Shown here piece by piece: positions 23,522-31,364 of a DNA stretch of 36,189 nt. Within the stretch, counting starts at the first letter, position 1. Each line of letters opens with the position of its first letter. The stretch lies in the NCBI GenBank assembly GCA_028821395.1, contig JAPPGP010000077.1, forward strand, positions 1-36,189. The letters are read 5' to 3'. The notes below the pieces were generated by a model. It was not told the origin of the DNA. It saw nothing but the letters and a program-made list of their open reading frames with translations, and did not search any database. This stretch comes from Defluviicoccus sp. (lineage in GTDB: Bacteria > Pseudomonadota > Alphaproteobacteria > MPNO01). Made by a program: the position numbers and the translations under genes.

Positions 23522-24637
23522 TCACAGCTCGTGCATTCGGGGCAGCACCTTCGTCCCGAACAGCTCGATCGATCGACGCGTGGCATCGCCATACTGGATG
23601 GCGATGGTTAGATCGAGCACGCCCGCTCCCAGCGTGTCGCGGATCTTCTTGATCTGCTCGAACACCGTATCCGGACTGCCCGTCAGGAGCTGGCCGCGTC
23701 CGATACGGCCGCGTATTTGCTCGTCCGTGCGCTGCTCGCGATTGCGGCTCCGGTTGCGCTGCTCTTCGAGGTCCGCACCATAATAGCCGGCATTGGCCAC
23801 CGCTTCCTCGACGGCCTGGTTGGCGCGCGAGATGTTGGTGCCCCGGCGGACAGCCGTTGGCGCCTTCAGGTCTTCGATGGCCTTGTCGTCGGTTTCCGCC
23901 ACGTGAAAGCCGAGTCGATAGACGATGTTCTCGGGCTCCGGGGTCCAGCCGAAGCGCTCGGCCTCGCGGCGGTAATGTTCGGCGGCGCGGGTGGCCCGTT
24001 CCAGATGGGTCGCCGCGAATCCCAGCCCGATTCGGTTCCGTGCGGCGAACGAGCCCGATTCGGGGCTCGACCCCGACATGTATATCGGCGGATGCGGCTT
24101 TTGCAGCGGACGTGGCCATATCGAGATGCTGCGGAACTGAAAATAGCGGCCCTGCCAACCGAACGGTTGCGGCTCGGTCCAAACCCGGCGGATGAGCTGC
24201 AGGGCCTCCTCGAAGCGTCCGCGCGACTCCGCGGGGTTGACGTTGTAGGTCACGTATTCGTTGGGTGTGCCGCGAAGCATGCCGGCGATGATGCGGCCGC
24301 CGGTCATCAGGTCCAGCATCGCGAATTCCTCGGCGACGCGAACCGGGTTGAGGATCGGAGTGGTCGGACCGAGAAGCGCGATCCTGGCGCGACGAACGAC
24401 CTGGCTGAGCGCGCCCGCCAATATCGTCGGATTGGGCGTGAGCGAGTACGGGCCAAAATGATGCTCGGCCACCGTGATCCAATCGAAGCCGAGCTCGTCC
24501 GCCATCCTGAACTGCTCGATCGCGGTCGCGAGCGACTCGGCCGCCGCGTCGTCGGAGTAGTAGTCGACCGGAACCGGCCACACGCCTTCCGGCGTGGTGC
24601 CGTGATAGTGGACCGAATTGAAAAGCGTGGCCTTCAT
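23522..24637 (-). CDS. LLM-class flavin-dependent monooxygenase (luciferase-like)
   Basis: A 371-residue TIM-barrel flavin enzyme. Typical phrases are 'EQFRMADELGFDWITVAEHHFGPYSLTPNP' (AEHHF near 57-61), 'RVAEEFAMLDLMTGGRIIAGMLRG' and 'PHPPIYMSGSSPES'. These are the landmarks of bacterial luciferase-like alpha-chain monooxygenases that use reduced FMN and O2. No flavin reductase gene is in the window, so FMNH2 would come from elsewhere. First gene of the ten-gene minus-strand cluster, facing a 777-nt region and the XRE-cupin regulator at 25415. Likely the first oxidative step of the pathway. Confidence 0.9.
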   Translation of the reverse strand: MKATLFNSVHYHGTTPEGVWPVPVDYYSDDAAAESLATAIEQFRMADELGFDWITVAEHHFGPYSLTPNPTILAGALSQVVRRARIALLGPTTPILNPVRVAEEFAMLDLMTGGRIIAGMLRGTPNEYVTYNVNPAESRGRFEEALQLIRRVWTEPQPFGWQGRYFQFRSISIWPRPLQKPHPPIYMSGSSPESGSFAARNRIGLGFAATHLERATRAAEHYRREAERFGWTPEPENIVYRLGFHVAETDDKAIEDLKAPTAVRRGTNISRANQAVEEAVANAGYYGADLEEQRNRSRNREQRTDEQIRGRIGRGQLLTGSPDTVFEQIKKIRDTLGAGVLDLTIAIQYGDATRRSIELFGTKVLPRMHEL

Positions 24638-25414
24638 TGCCGGGCTCTCTCGACCGGTCGAGCGTGAAGCCTAGTGCATGGAGGGTTTTTCGGCCAAGCA
24701 CGGTACCTGGCAGAGCGGAGCCGGGCCTCCGGGTTGGCGGTACGGGCTTCCCAGAAAGAACGCGCCGCATTCCTAACTGCCCTTGCGCGGATCGCGTCTC
24801 AAATTGTCAACCGGGGCAGCGCAATGCACGACTTCAAGCGGCAGGACGTGCCCGTAGCGGTGGTCCTTTGCGGCCTGTCTCCATTCGGCCCAGCGGCCAG
24901 TCGGGTCGAGCCAGGATTGATCGCCGACGCGGGCGGTGAAGATCGATTCAAGGGAATTCTGGCGGCCTGAACTTCAACCGGAATACACCTTAGCGACCTG
25001 TCCGACTTTTCGGGGTCACCTCACTTCCGCCGGCACGCCCGGCATCTCGGCGATCACGGTCACCGGCAGCGAATGGCCCAGGGCGGCGATCAGATCGAAG
25101 CGGTCCGCGGGTCCAGGCGCCACCGCCCGCGCGGCGCGGCCTTGTGGATCGGGCAGCCATAGCGGCCATAGACCACTGGCGGCCTAGTCGTCGAGGACGC
25201 TTCCCATTGGATTCTCAAACGAGTATGAAAATGTGGGGTCGGACGGTCCCCTTCGAGGGATATCCGGTCGAGTGAGGCATCGCCAATTGTAGTAGAGGAA
25301 GTATTTCAGGAGTCGAACGAGCGATCGCGTCCGAACGGGACTGGACGTTGCCGACGGAGCCGAGCTCCCCTCCTTGCTCTGCCGAACCCGGACCCGCCGA
25401 AAGGAGAACGGAGA
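24638..25414. other. 777-nt upstream region with relic coding on the minus strand
   Basis: No intact gene. On the minus strand, about 24780-24950 reads as protein-like sequence (ESIFTARVGDQSWLDPTGRW, then AEWRQAAKDHRYGHVLPLEV) before a stop; I do not recognise the family. A second relic at 25016-25186 is P450-like and listed separately. From 25200 to 25400 the sequence is less GC-rich and should hold the promoters of the divergent cluster (24637) and regulator (25415), but I could not fix boxes with confidence. Confidence 0.5.
25016..25186 (-). pseudogene. Cytochrome P450 gene fragment
   Basis: The minus-strand frame ending in TGA at 25016-25018 reads ADRFDLIAALGHSLPVTVIA then EMPGVPAEVR. 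This closely resembles the conserved helix D/E region of bacterial cytochromes P450 (D-L-x-x-x-x-A-x-x-L-P-V-x-V-I-A-E-x-L-G-V-P). Third-position GC in this frame is very high, as in real genes here. Neither the upstream haem-domain start nor the downstream I-helix or Cys-ligand loop follows, so only about 50 codons survive. It suggests that an oxygenase gene once stood at the head of the cluster. Confidence 0.55.
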
Positions 25415-26002
25415 GTGAATGGTGAATTGAGCCAGGACGGGGACAAGAGCATCAGGCTCGGCAGACAGATACGTCACTGGCGTCTGGTGAAGGGCCTCAC
25501 ACTGCGAGACTTGGCAAAGCTCGTCGGGTGCTCGGAGAGCCTGTTATCGAAAATCGAGAATGACCGGGCGACGCCCTCCTTGAGCACATTGCACAAGACC
25601 GCCGTCGCGCTGGGCTTGAGTATCAGCGACATATTCGGGTCCGGAGAGAGTGAAGTCGTCACACGGGCGGACAAAAGGAATGTGCTTCTTGTCGACGGCG
25701 ATGAGTCCGACGGAGACCGAATACGGCTGGAACAGCTTGTGCCTGCCAAGAAGGGCAGATTGCTTCAGGCCGACATGTACGTCATTCCGCCGGGTGGCGG
25801 AAGCAACGGAGAGATTCAGCATTCCGGAGAGGAGTTCGGCTTCGTAGTGGAGGGATCGCTCTTACTTACCATCGAGAACATGTCCTATCTTCTTGAGGCG
25901 GGCGACTCATTCGTCTTTCGTTCGGAACTGGCACATTCATTCGCCAACAACGGAAATACGGTTGCTCGCGTACTCTGGGTAAACACGCCTCCCACTTTCT
26001 AG
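25415..26002 (+). CDS. XRE-family transcriptional regulator with C-terminal cupin domain
   Basis: A 195-residue regulator. Residues about 15-70 form an Xre helix-turn-helix (LGRQIRHWRLVKGLTLRDLA...CSESLLSKIENDRATPSLSTLHKTAVALGLSISDIF). Residues about 115-190 form a cupin_2 effector-binding domain (IPPGGGSNGEIQHSGEEFGFVVEG, LEAGDSFVFRSELAHSFAN). The start is GTG 25415, with AAGGAG (25401-25406) 8 nt upstream. Such regulators often respond to small metabolites and control adjacent transport or catabolic genes (PuuR-like). It faces away from the 24637 cluster and towards the end of the ABC transporter operon, so it could control either. Confidence 0.9.
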   Translation: MNGELSQDGDKSIRLGRQIRHWRLVKGLTLRDLAKLVGCSESLLSKIENDRATPSLSTLHKTAVALGLSISDIFGSGESEVVTRADKRNVLLVDGDESDGDRIRLEQLVPAKKGRLLQADMYVIPPGGGSNGEIQHSGEEFGFVVEGSLLLTIENMSYLLEAGDSFVFRSELAHSFANNGNTVARVLWVNTPPTF

Positions 26003-26118
26003 TGAATCATCGAGGGTGGACCGGCCGGTGGTTGTTGGTAGGCGATGCGGGCTCTCCAATTGCCCGGGGGTCAAGGACTCAATCGACCGGGGCGCGGCGT
26101 ATTGCGCGTTTCCTGCTG

Positions 26119-26928
26119 CTAGATCGCGCGCGACCGCCAAGTATCGAGGAACTCCCGCAGGCGCGCGCTCTGCGGTCGCCTGAAGATGTCGTCCGGGGGG
26201 CCGCGCTCGACGACCTCGCCCTCGTCCATGAACACGACCTCGTCGGCCACGTGGGCGGCGAATCCCATTTCGTGGGTGACGACGACCATGGTCATGCCCT
26301 CGCTCGCGAGCTCCTGCATCACCTGAAGCACCTCGCCCACGAGCTCCGGGTCCAGCGCCGATGTCGGCTCGTCGAAATACATCACATGCGGGCGGATCGC
26401 CAGCGCCCGGGCGATCGCGGTGCGCTGCTGCTGCCCGCCCGATAGCTGGGTCGGATAGTCCTGCGCCTTGTCGTCCACCCCGACCTTGGCCAGCATCTCC
26501 ATGCCGATCGCCTCGGCTTCCCGCTTGTCCAGCCGCTTCACCACGCGCAACGCTTCGGTCACGTTGCCGAGCGCGGTCTTGTGCGGCCAGAGATTGTAGT
26601 GCTGGAAGACCATGCCGATCACGCTGCGCACGCTGTCGATGTTGCGGTCGCTGTCGGGCACCCGTCGGCCGTCGACCTCGCGGTAGCCCAGCAGACGGCC
26701 TTCGATGAACACCCGCCCCTCGTCGTAGCGGTCGAGAAACGCCATGCATCGCAGGAGGGTGCTCTTGCCGGAACCGGACGGGCCGATGACGCAAACCACC
26801 TGCGAGCTGTCGACCGCGAGGTCTATTCCCTTGAGCACATGGACCGCGTCGAACCGCTTGTGCAGGCCCTCGACCAGGACCACGGGTTTGCCTTCTTGCA
26901 TGGCACCGCTTGTCGCCTCGTTGCTCAT
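26119..26928 (-). CDS. Polar amino acid-type ABC transporter ATP-binding protein
   Basis: A 269-residue ATPase of the HisP/GlnQ group. Walker [10 protein letters not shown] (49-57), signature LSGGQQQR (162-169), Walker B VMYFDEP (182-188) and the H-loop [10 protein letters not shown] are all present. The insertion '[36 protein letters not shown]' is typical of HisP-like proteins. ATG 26928 overlaps the stop of the upstream permease by 4 bp. Last gene of a four-gene operon (binding protein, two permeases, ATPase). Convergent with the XRE regulator, 116 nt away. Confidence 0.95.
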   Translation of the reverse strand: MSNEATSGAMQEGKPVVLVEGLHKRFDAVHVLKGIDLAVDSSQVVCVIGPSGSGKSTLLRCMAFLDRYDEGRVFIEGRLLGYREVDGRRVPDSDRNIDSVRSVIGMVFQHYNLWPHKTALGNVTEALRVVKRLDKREAEAIGMEMLAKVGVDDKAQDYPTQLSGGQQQRTAIARALAIRPHVMYFDEPTSALDPELVGEVLQVMQELASEGMTMVVVTHEMGFAAHVADEVVFMDEGEVVERGPPDDIFRRPQSARLREFLDTWRSRAI

Positions 26929-27581
26929 GATGTGCGGCTGAACCGGCGTTCGAGCCCCCCGCCGGCCAACGCGATGCCCTCGATGATCAGCCAGTAGAGC
27001 AGGGCGACCGCGACGTAGGGCTCGATCACGGCGAAGGTCTCGTTGACCATCTGCGTCGTGTTCTTGGTCAGCTCGGCGACCGTGATGATCGACAACAGGG
27101 CCGATTCCTTGACCAGGATGATCGCCTGATTGGTCGATGGCGGGATAATCAGCGTCAGCATCTGCGGGATCTGGATGCGGACGACGATGGATCGCCGCGG
27201 GATGCCGAGCATGCGCGCGGCCTCGATCTGTCCGAACGGGATGGATTGGAACCCGGCCCTGAAGATTTCCGCGAAATAGCCGCCGCCATAAAATCCGAGG
27301 CCGACGATCCCGACTGTTTCGGCCGCCAGGGTCAGGCCGATCGAGGGGCCGCCATAGTAGACGATGAACAGCAGGATCAGGATCGGCGTGCCGCGCATGA
27401 CCTCGATATAGGCCCGGCACAGGAGCTTCGCGGCACGAAACGGCAGGCTGTATATCAGCGCGGCCGCAAGGCCGGCGGCGACCGCAAGCAGCGATGCGAG
27501 CACGCAGATATAGACCGTCGTCCATAACCCCGACAGCAGCAACGGGCCGTAACGAAGCACGATGTCGAAATCGAACGACAC
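26925..27581 (-). CDS. Polar amino acid ABC transporter permease (HisM/GlnP-like) 2
   Basis: A 218-residue inner-membrane permease with about five membrane segments. The cytoplasmic EAA loop reads [20 protein letters not shown], the contact site for the ATPase. '[25 protein letters not shown]' is the typical RGTP segment of this family. The start is GTG 27581, 16 nt after the other permease. Its stop overlaps the ATPase start (ATGA). With its paralogue at 27598 it should form a heterodimeric channel. Confidence 0.93.
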   Translation of the reverse strand: MSFDFDIVLRYGPLLLSGLWTTVYICVLASLLAVAAGLAAALIYSLPFRAAKLLCRAYIEVMRGTPILILLFIVYYGGPSIGLTLAAETVGIVGLGFYGGGYFAEIFRAGFQSIPFGQIEAARMLGIPRRSIVVRIQIPQMLTLIIPPSTNQAIILVKESALLSIITVAELTKNTTQMVNETFAVIEPYVAVALLYWLIIEGIALAGGGLERRFSRTS

Positions 27582-27597
27582 GGTTTTCCCCGACCGC

Positions 27598-28257
27598 CTA
27601 GCGCACCGCCGCGAGGGCGTGGCGCCTCTCGAACCAAGCTCCGGCGCGGGCGAGGACGAGGTTCATCGCGAGATAGATGACGGCCGCGATCGTGTAGGTC
27701 TCGAGCGGCCGGTAGGTGACGGAGACCACCTGTTGGCTGGTCCGCATGAGCTCGGTCACCGCGATCACCGAGATCAGGGACGAGTTCTTGAGGATGCTGA
27801 TCGTCTCGTTTACGAGCGCCGGCAGCACCAGGCGCATCATCTGCGGAATCAAGATCCGGACCCTGATGGCCAGGACTCCGATCCCGAGCATGCGCGCGGC
27901 CTCGACCTGACCGGACGGGATGGACAGCAGGCCGCCGCGGAAGATCTCGGCCTGAAACGCCGCGGTGTTCATGGTCAGCGCGATGATGGCTGCGGCGATC
28001 GGCTGCACGTCCAGGCCGATCGCCGGCAGCAGGTAGAAGACGATGAGGAGTTGCACCAGGATGGGCGTGCCCCGCCAGAAGCTCCGATAGGCGGCCGCGA
28101 CCCGCCGTATGGGCCGGTTCCGCGAGATCAGGGCGAAGGCGAGCCAGAGCCCGAGGACCATGCCGGCGGCGATGCAGACCGCAGAGACCGTGGCGGTCAT
28201 CGCCGCCCCGACCAGGAACGCGTTGTGGTGGTTCGCGATGACGCCGAGAAAATCCAC
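27598..28257 (-). CDS. Polar amino acid ABC transporter permease (HisQ/GlnP-like) 1
   Basis: A 219-residue permease, paralogous to the 26925 product. 'SFWRGTPILVQLLIVFYLLPAIGLDV' and the EAA loop [20 protein letters not shown] are diagnostic. The start is GTG 28257. The 80-nt gap from the binding-protein gene contains a GC-rich hairpin that may lower expression relative to the receptor. Confidence 0.93.
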   Translation of the reverse strand: MDFLGVIANHHNAFLVGAAMTATVSAVCIAAGMVLGLWLAFALISRNRPIRRVAAAYRSFWRGTPILVQLLIVFYLLPAIGLDVQPIAAAIIALTMNTAAFQAEIFRGGLLSIPSGQVEAARMLGIGVLAIRVRILIPQMMRLVLPALVNETISILKNSSLISVIAVTELMRTSQQVVSVTYRPLETYTIAAVIYLAMNLVLARAGAWFERRHALAAVR

Positions 28258-28302
28258 CGGCGAGGCCCGTCAATCCCCGACGCCCGCGGCGCCACGCACC
28301 CG

Positions 28303-28327
28303 GCCGCCCGGGCGGCGAACGGGCGGC
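28303..28327 (-). promoter_or_regulatory. Intercistronic hairpin between receptor and permease genes
   Basis: GCCGCCCG (28303-28310) pairs with CGGGCGGC (28320-28327) around a 9-nt loop, just past the binding-protein stop codon and before the first permease. Stem-loops at this place commonly protect the receptor mRNA or attenuate the permease genes; here that role is inferred. Confidence 0.4.
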
Positions 28328-28337
28328 GGCCGACGGG

Positions 28338-29195
28338 CTAGTCGGCCGGCACTGGCAGCTTGTCGGCCGGCAGATCCATCGGCCCGCCGAACCACTTCTT
28401 CTGCAGCTCGGTCAGCACGCCCGATCTGTTCAGCGCGGCGAGCTGCTCATCCATGAAGGCTGCCAGCGACGCGCTTTCGGCATCCTTGCGGCCGGCCCAG
28501 CTGAAATACTTCTTGGGACCGAAGGTCGGCAGCACCAATTCGAAGGTATCGGGCCGCTTGCCAACCAGATCGAGCAGGTTCGGCAGGCTGTTGCAGACGG
28601 CGCTGATCCGCCCCGCCGCCAGGTCGGCGAAGGCCTCGTTGAAATCGACGTATGTCTTGATTCCCCTGACTCCCTTGCCCGCGCCCTCAAGCCCCTTGGC
28701 GAAGGCCTGGAGGGCCTGGAGCTGCGCCGAGCCGGCCTGCGAGCCGACCATGTGGCCGGCGATGTCCGCCGGCGCCTTGATCGAATCGTCGCCCTTGCGC
28801 TTCACCAGCGCCATGGTGGCGTCGGCGATCGGCAGGCTGAGCGCGTATTTCGCGTAGCGCTCCTTGGTGACGGTCACCGAGGTGACGACATAGTCGAACT
28901 TGGCCGCGGCCAGGCCGGGCAGAATGCCCTGCCAGGGAAGGTCGAGCCGCTTCAGCTTGACCCCCGGCAACGCCTTCATGATGTGCGCCATGATGTCGGT
29001 CGAGTAGCCGACGATCTTGCCGTCCTTGACGAACTCGAAGGGCGGGAACCGGGCCTCGGTTCCGACCACGAACTCGCCCCGCTTCTTGATCTCGGCCAGG
29101 AGATCCGCGCTGGCCGGCCCGCCGGGGAAGGCGAGGCCGATCCCGACGACGACCGCGAATACGACCGCCCACGCTCGTTTCAATGAGGCCAGCAT
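28338..29195 (-). CDS. Amino acid-type ABC transporter substrate-binding protein (SBP_bac_3)
   Basis: A 285-residue periplasmic receptor. A signal peptide occupies about 1-31 (RAWAVVFAVVVGIGLAF...GPASA). The mature domain opens DLLAEIKKRGEFVVGTEARFPPFEF and contains 'YSTDIMAHIMKAL', 'LDLPWQGILPGL' and 'KFDYVVTSVTVTKER', all typical of family 3 polar amino-acid receptors. ATG 29195 has GAGGGAGA about 8 nt upstream. First gene of the transporter operon. It is divergent, across 660 nt, from an agmatinase-family gene, so the ligand may be arginine, agmatine or another guanidino compound; this is inference. Confidence 0.93.
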   Translation of the reverse strand: MLASLKRAWAVVFAVVVGIGLAFPGGPASADLLAEIKKRGEFVVGTEARFPPFEFVKDGKIVGYSTDIMAHIMKALPGVKLKRLDLPWQGILPGLAAAKFDYVVTSVTVTKERYAKYALSLPIADATMALVKRKGDDSIKAPADIAGHMVGSQAGSAQLQALQAFAKGLEGAGKGVRGIKTYVDFNEAFADLAAGRISAVCNSLPNLLDLVGKRPDTFELVLPTFGPKKYFSWAGRKDAESASLAAFMDEQLAALNRSGVLTELQKKWFGGPMDLPADKLPVPAD

Positions 29196-29223
29196 CTTGA
29201 TTCTCCCTCATGTTTCTTGCATC

Positions 29224-29251
29224 ATAATACATAATATCTCACAATGTGCCA
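29224..29251 (-). promoter_or_regulatory. Candidate promoter of the ABC transporter operon
   Basis: In an AT-rich island the minus strand carries TGGCAC (29251-29246) and TATTAT (29229-29224) separated by 16 nt, about 28 nt before the ATG at 29195. The plus strand shows two adjacent CATAATA copies (29223-29236) overlapping the -10, which could be an operator. This is the clearest base-composition promoter signal in the window, though the -35 match is only partial. Confidence 0.45.
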
Positions 29252-29855
29252 GAATAGTGAATTTTGAAAATGGGATGAAAGTCGGTGACTGACGTCGTCC
29301 GCGAAGATCGGCACCCCCGTCGGAGTCAGGACAGTTCTCGGCGGGGATCGGTTCATCCGTTCCTCGTCGGGAGCACCGGTCGCAGTGCGCGAGGAAGCGA
29401 CCGGACGCAGGCGGGCGCTGCGACATCGCTACTCTCATGAACGGGCCGGTTACAACCGCGAACCCGACGCCGAGGTCCCCGGTTGTTCGTAGCGACGCCG
29501 TCCATGAACCGGTCGGCGCGGACGGAGCGCTGCGCGGAGTCGCTCGCCATTCGGGGCGCGGAGTGGCGAAGTGCATCATCGGCCCGGGCGTACGCGACAG
29601 GAGCATGCTCCTTCGCTGCGTCGAAGGGCTTCATCTTTCGGATCCCGACGGCGCGTTCCGGACGCTCTGCCTGCCCGAATCGGAACGGCCTCCGGGTGTT
29701 CTGGCGCACCGGTGCGTCGGCCAGGAGGGCGCCCTGGCAAGTTCCGTGCGATCTCAATCGGGTCGTCTCAGGCGGTTCGTGTCGAATCCGTTTCGACGAG
29801 ACAGTCGGACGTCGCTATCCGGTAGGATTCAGCCAGTAAATCTGAAGAGCCCGAT
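29252..29855. other. 604-nt region without a supported gene
   Basis: It lies between the divergent transporter operon and the ureohydrolase gene. Several overlapping open frames exist on both strands (for example plus 29483-29839 and minus 29353-29757), but none has a ribosome site, clear codon-position bias or a family I recognise. It should hold the promoter of the 29856 gene; no confident boxes were found. A decayed gene or a structured RNA cannot be excluded. Confidence 0.45.
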
Positions 29856-30860
29856 ATGACATCAAGCAGCAGACGGTCCGAAATCACCCTCAACCGCCCG
29901 TTCGTGGGCATCCCTTCGTTCCTGCGCGCGCGGATCGAAACCGACCTCGAGGCTCTCGACGCCGACATCGCGATCTTCGGGGTGCCCTTCGACGAGGGTT
30001 CGCCATTCCTGGCCGGCTCGCGCATGGGTCCGCGCGCGATTCGCGAGCATTCGTTGCGGTTCGCCGCGCCGGACGCCGGGTTCTACGATCCGGAGAGCGG
30101 GCGCACCTACCTCGCATACGAGATGACGAACCGGACCATCGCCGATGTCGGCGACGTCGACGTATGGCCAACCGACGTGAACAGCACGTTCGACAACGCG
30201 ACCGAGCTGACCGGGAAAATCCTCGCCGCCGGGGCGCTGCCGGTGATGCTCGGCGGCGACCACTCGGTCACCTACCCGGTCGTCAGGGGGTACGGGGACG
30301 AGGAGCCGCTGCACGTCATCCACTTCGACGCCCATATCGACTACGCGCCGTTCATCCACGATCTGCGCTTCACCAACGTGCACCCGTTTCGCCACATCTC
30401 TCCGATGCGGCACGTGCTGAGCCTCGCCCAGGTCGGAATCCGCAGCCTGCGCAGCGCCGAATCGGAGATCCGCGACTCGATCGACGACGGCAACCGGGTG
30501 ATGACCATGGGCGAGTTCCACAGGGTCGGCCCGAAAGGCGTCGCGGAAACGGTGCCGCGCGACGCGCGGACCTATGTCAGCATCGACATCGACGTGCTCG
30601 ACCTGCCGCTGATACCGGGATGCGTCTCCGCCGAGCCGAACGGGATGAGCTACGCGGAGCTGCGCGACACGCTGGCCGCCATCGCCGAGCACTGCGATGT
30701 GGTCGGGCTCGATCTCGTGGAGGTCAATCCGACCCTGGACGTGGGGACTGGCATCACCTCCTATCTCGCCGCGCACACGGTGCTGGAGTTTCTCGGCAAT
30801 ATCTGCCTTCAGCCGCGCTGGGAGCGGCATCGCGAGGCCCGCGCCGCGGCGCGCGGTTGA
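29856..30860 (+). CDS. Ureohydrolase (agmatinase/guanidino-acid hydrolase family)
   Basis: A 334-residue arginase-superfamily enzyme. The binuclear manganese ligands are all present: H136 (GGDHSVTYP), D158, H160 and D162 (DAHIDYA), D244 and D246 (SIDIDVLD). It would hydrolyse a guanidino group to urea plus an amine. The usual D-P after SIDIDVLD is changed to D-L-P-L-I-P-G, and the N-terminal 'GVPFDEGSPFLAGSRMGPRAIREHSLRF' matches the agmatinase/guanidinobutyrase branch more than true arginase. Exact substrate unknown. ATG 29856 has a weak GAAGAG ribosome site. Divergent from the amino-acid type ABC transporter, which may import the substrate. Confidence 0.9.
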   Translation: MTSSSRRSEITLNRPFVGIPSFLRARIETDLEALDADIAIFGVPFDEGSPFLAGSRMGPRAIREHSLRFAAPDAGFYDPESGRTYLAYEMTNRTIADVGDVDVWPTDVNSTFDNATELTGKILAAGALPVMLGGDHSVTYPVVRGYGDEEPLHVIHFDAHIDYAPFIHDLRFTNVHPFRHISPMRHVLSLAQVGIRSLRSAESEIRDSIDDGNRVMTMGEFHRVGPKGVAETVPRDARTYVSIDIDVLDLPLIPGCVSAEPNGMSYAELRDTLAAIAEHCDVVGLDLVEVNPTLDVGTGITSYLAAHTVLEFLGNICLQPRWERHREARAAARG

Positions 30861-30903
30861 ATGTCGTAGGACTTCACTGACCTGCCAGCGCCGAAAGCCA
30901 ATC

Positions 30904-31364
30904 GGAGGGGAGGACATTCATGGGAGATTATAGCGATTAGTCACATTCCCTCCGGTCAGTCCGATGCGGGGTATCGGACGGCGCCGCTCGGCAAGGCCCA
31001 TCTACAGAACATGACCGGCCTTCCCCGCGCCAGGTTCGCACCGCCGAGGAGGCCTGCGGCCGCCGCGGCCCGCAATACGAGATCGAGAACGAACTGAACT
31101 GGCCGGCGCCGGCCATGGAGCGCTGGACCGAGCCCTATTACGGCTTCGAGCATTTCGAGATCGCGACCGGCCACGGCGACGAAGTGGGCGGCGACTATCT
31201 GTTCTGGGCGCGGAAACGGCAGCCGGATTTCGATGCGCTGCGCGATCCGGCCAACGCTCTGCCGGCGCCCGGCTACTCGGCGCCTCAGGCGCGGCGGACC
31301 CGAATCCTGGAAGAGCTCTATTCCGGCGCCTATGTCGCCGACCGGACCGTCGCCTTTCTCCGTC
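30904..31364 (+). pseudogene. Unrecognised gene remnant with strong RBS, frameshifted and truncated
   Basis: GGAGGGGAGG (30904-30913) stands 6 nt before ATG 30920, which reads only MGDYSD before TAG. One base shift later the sense resumes as SHIPSGQSDAGYRTAPLGKA then HLQNMTGLPRARF. After a further shift near 31035-31060 it continues as EACGRRGPQYEIENELNWPA ... ERWTEPYYGFEHFEIATGHG ... GGDYLFWARKR ... RILEELYSGAYVADRTVAFL, then stops abruptly at about 31364, where IS66 sequence begins. The codon pattern in each piece looks genuine. I do not recognise the family. Two frameshifts plus truncation make it a pseudogene. Confidence 0.6.

Noticed and set aside
29353-29859. Overlapping open frames on both strands upstream of the ureohydrolase
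   Set aside because: None has a ribosome site, a recognisable domain or clear codon bias; kept only as a gene-free region.
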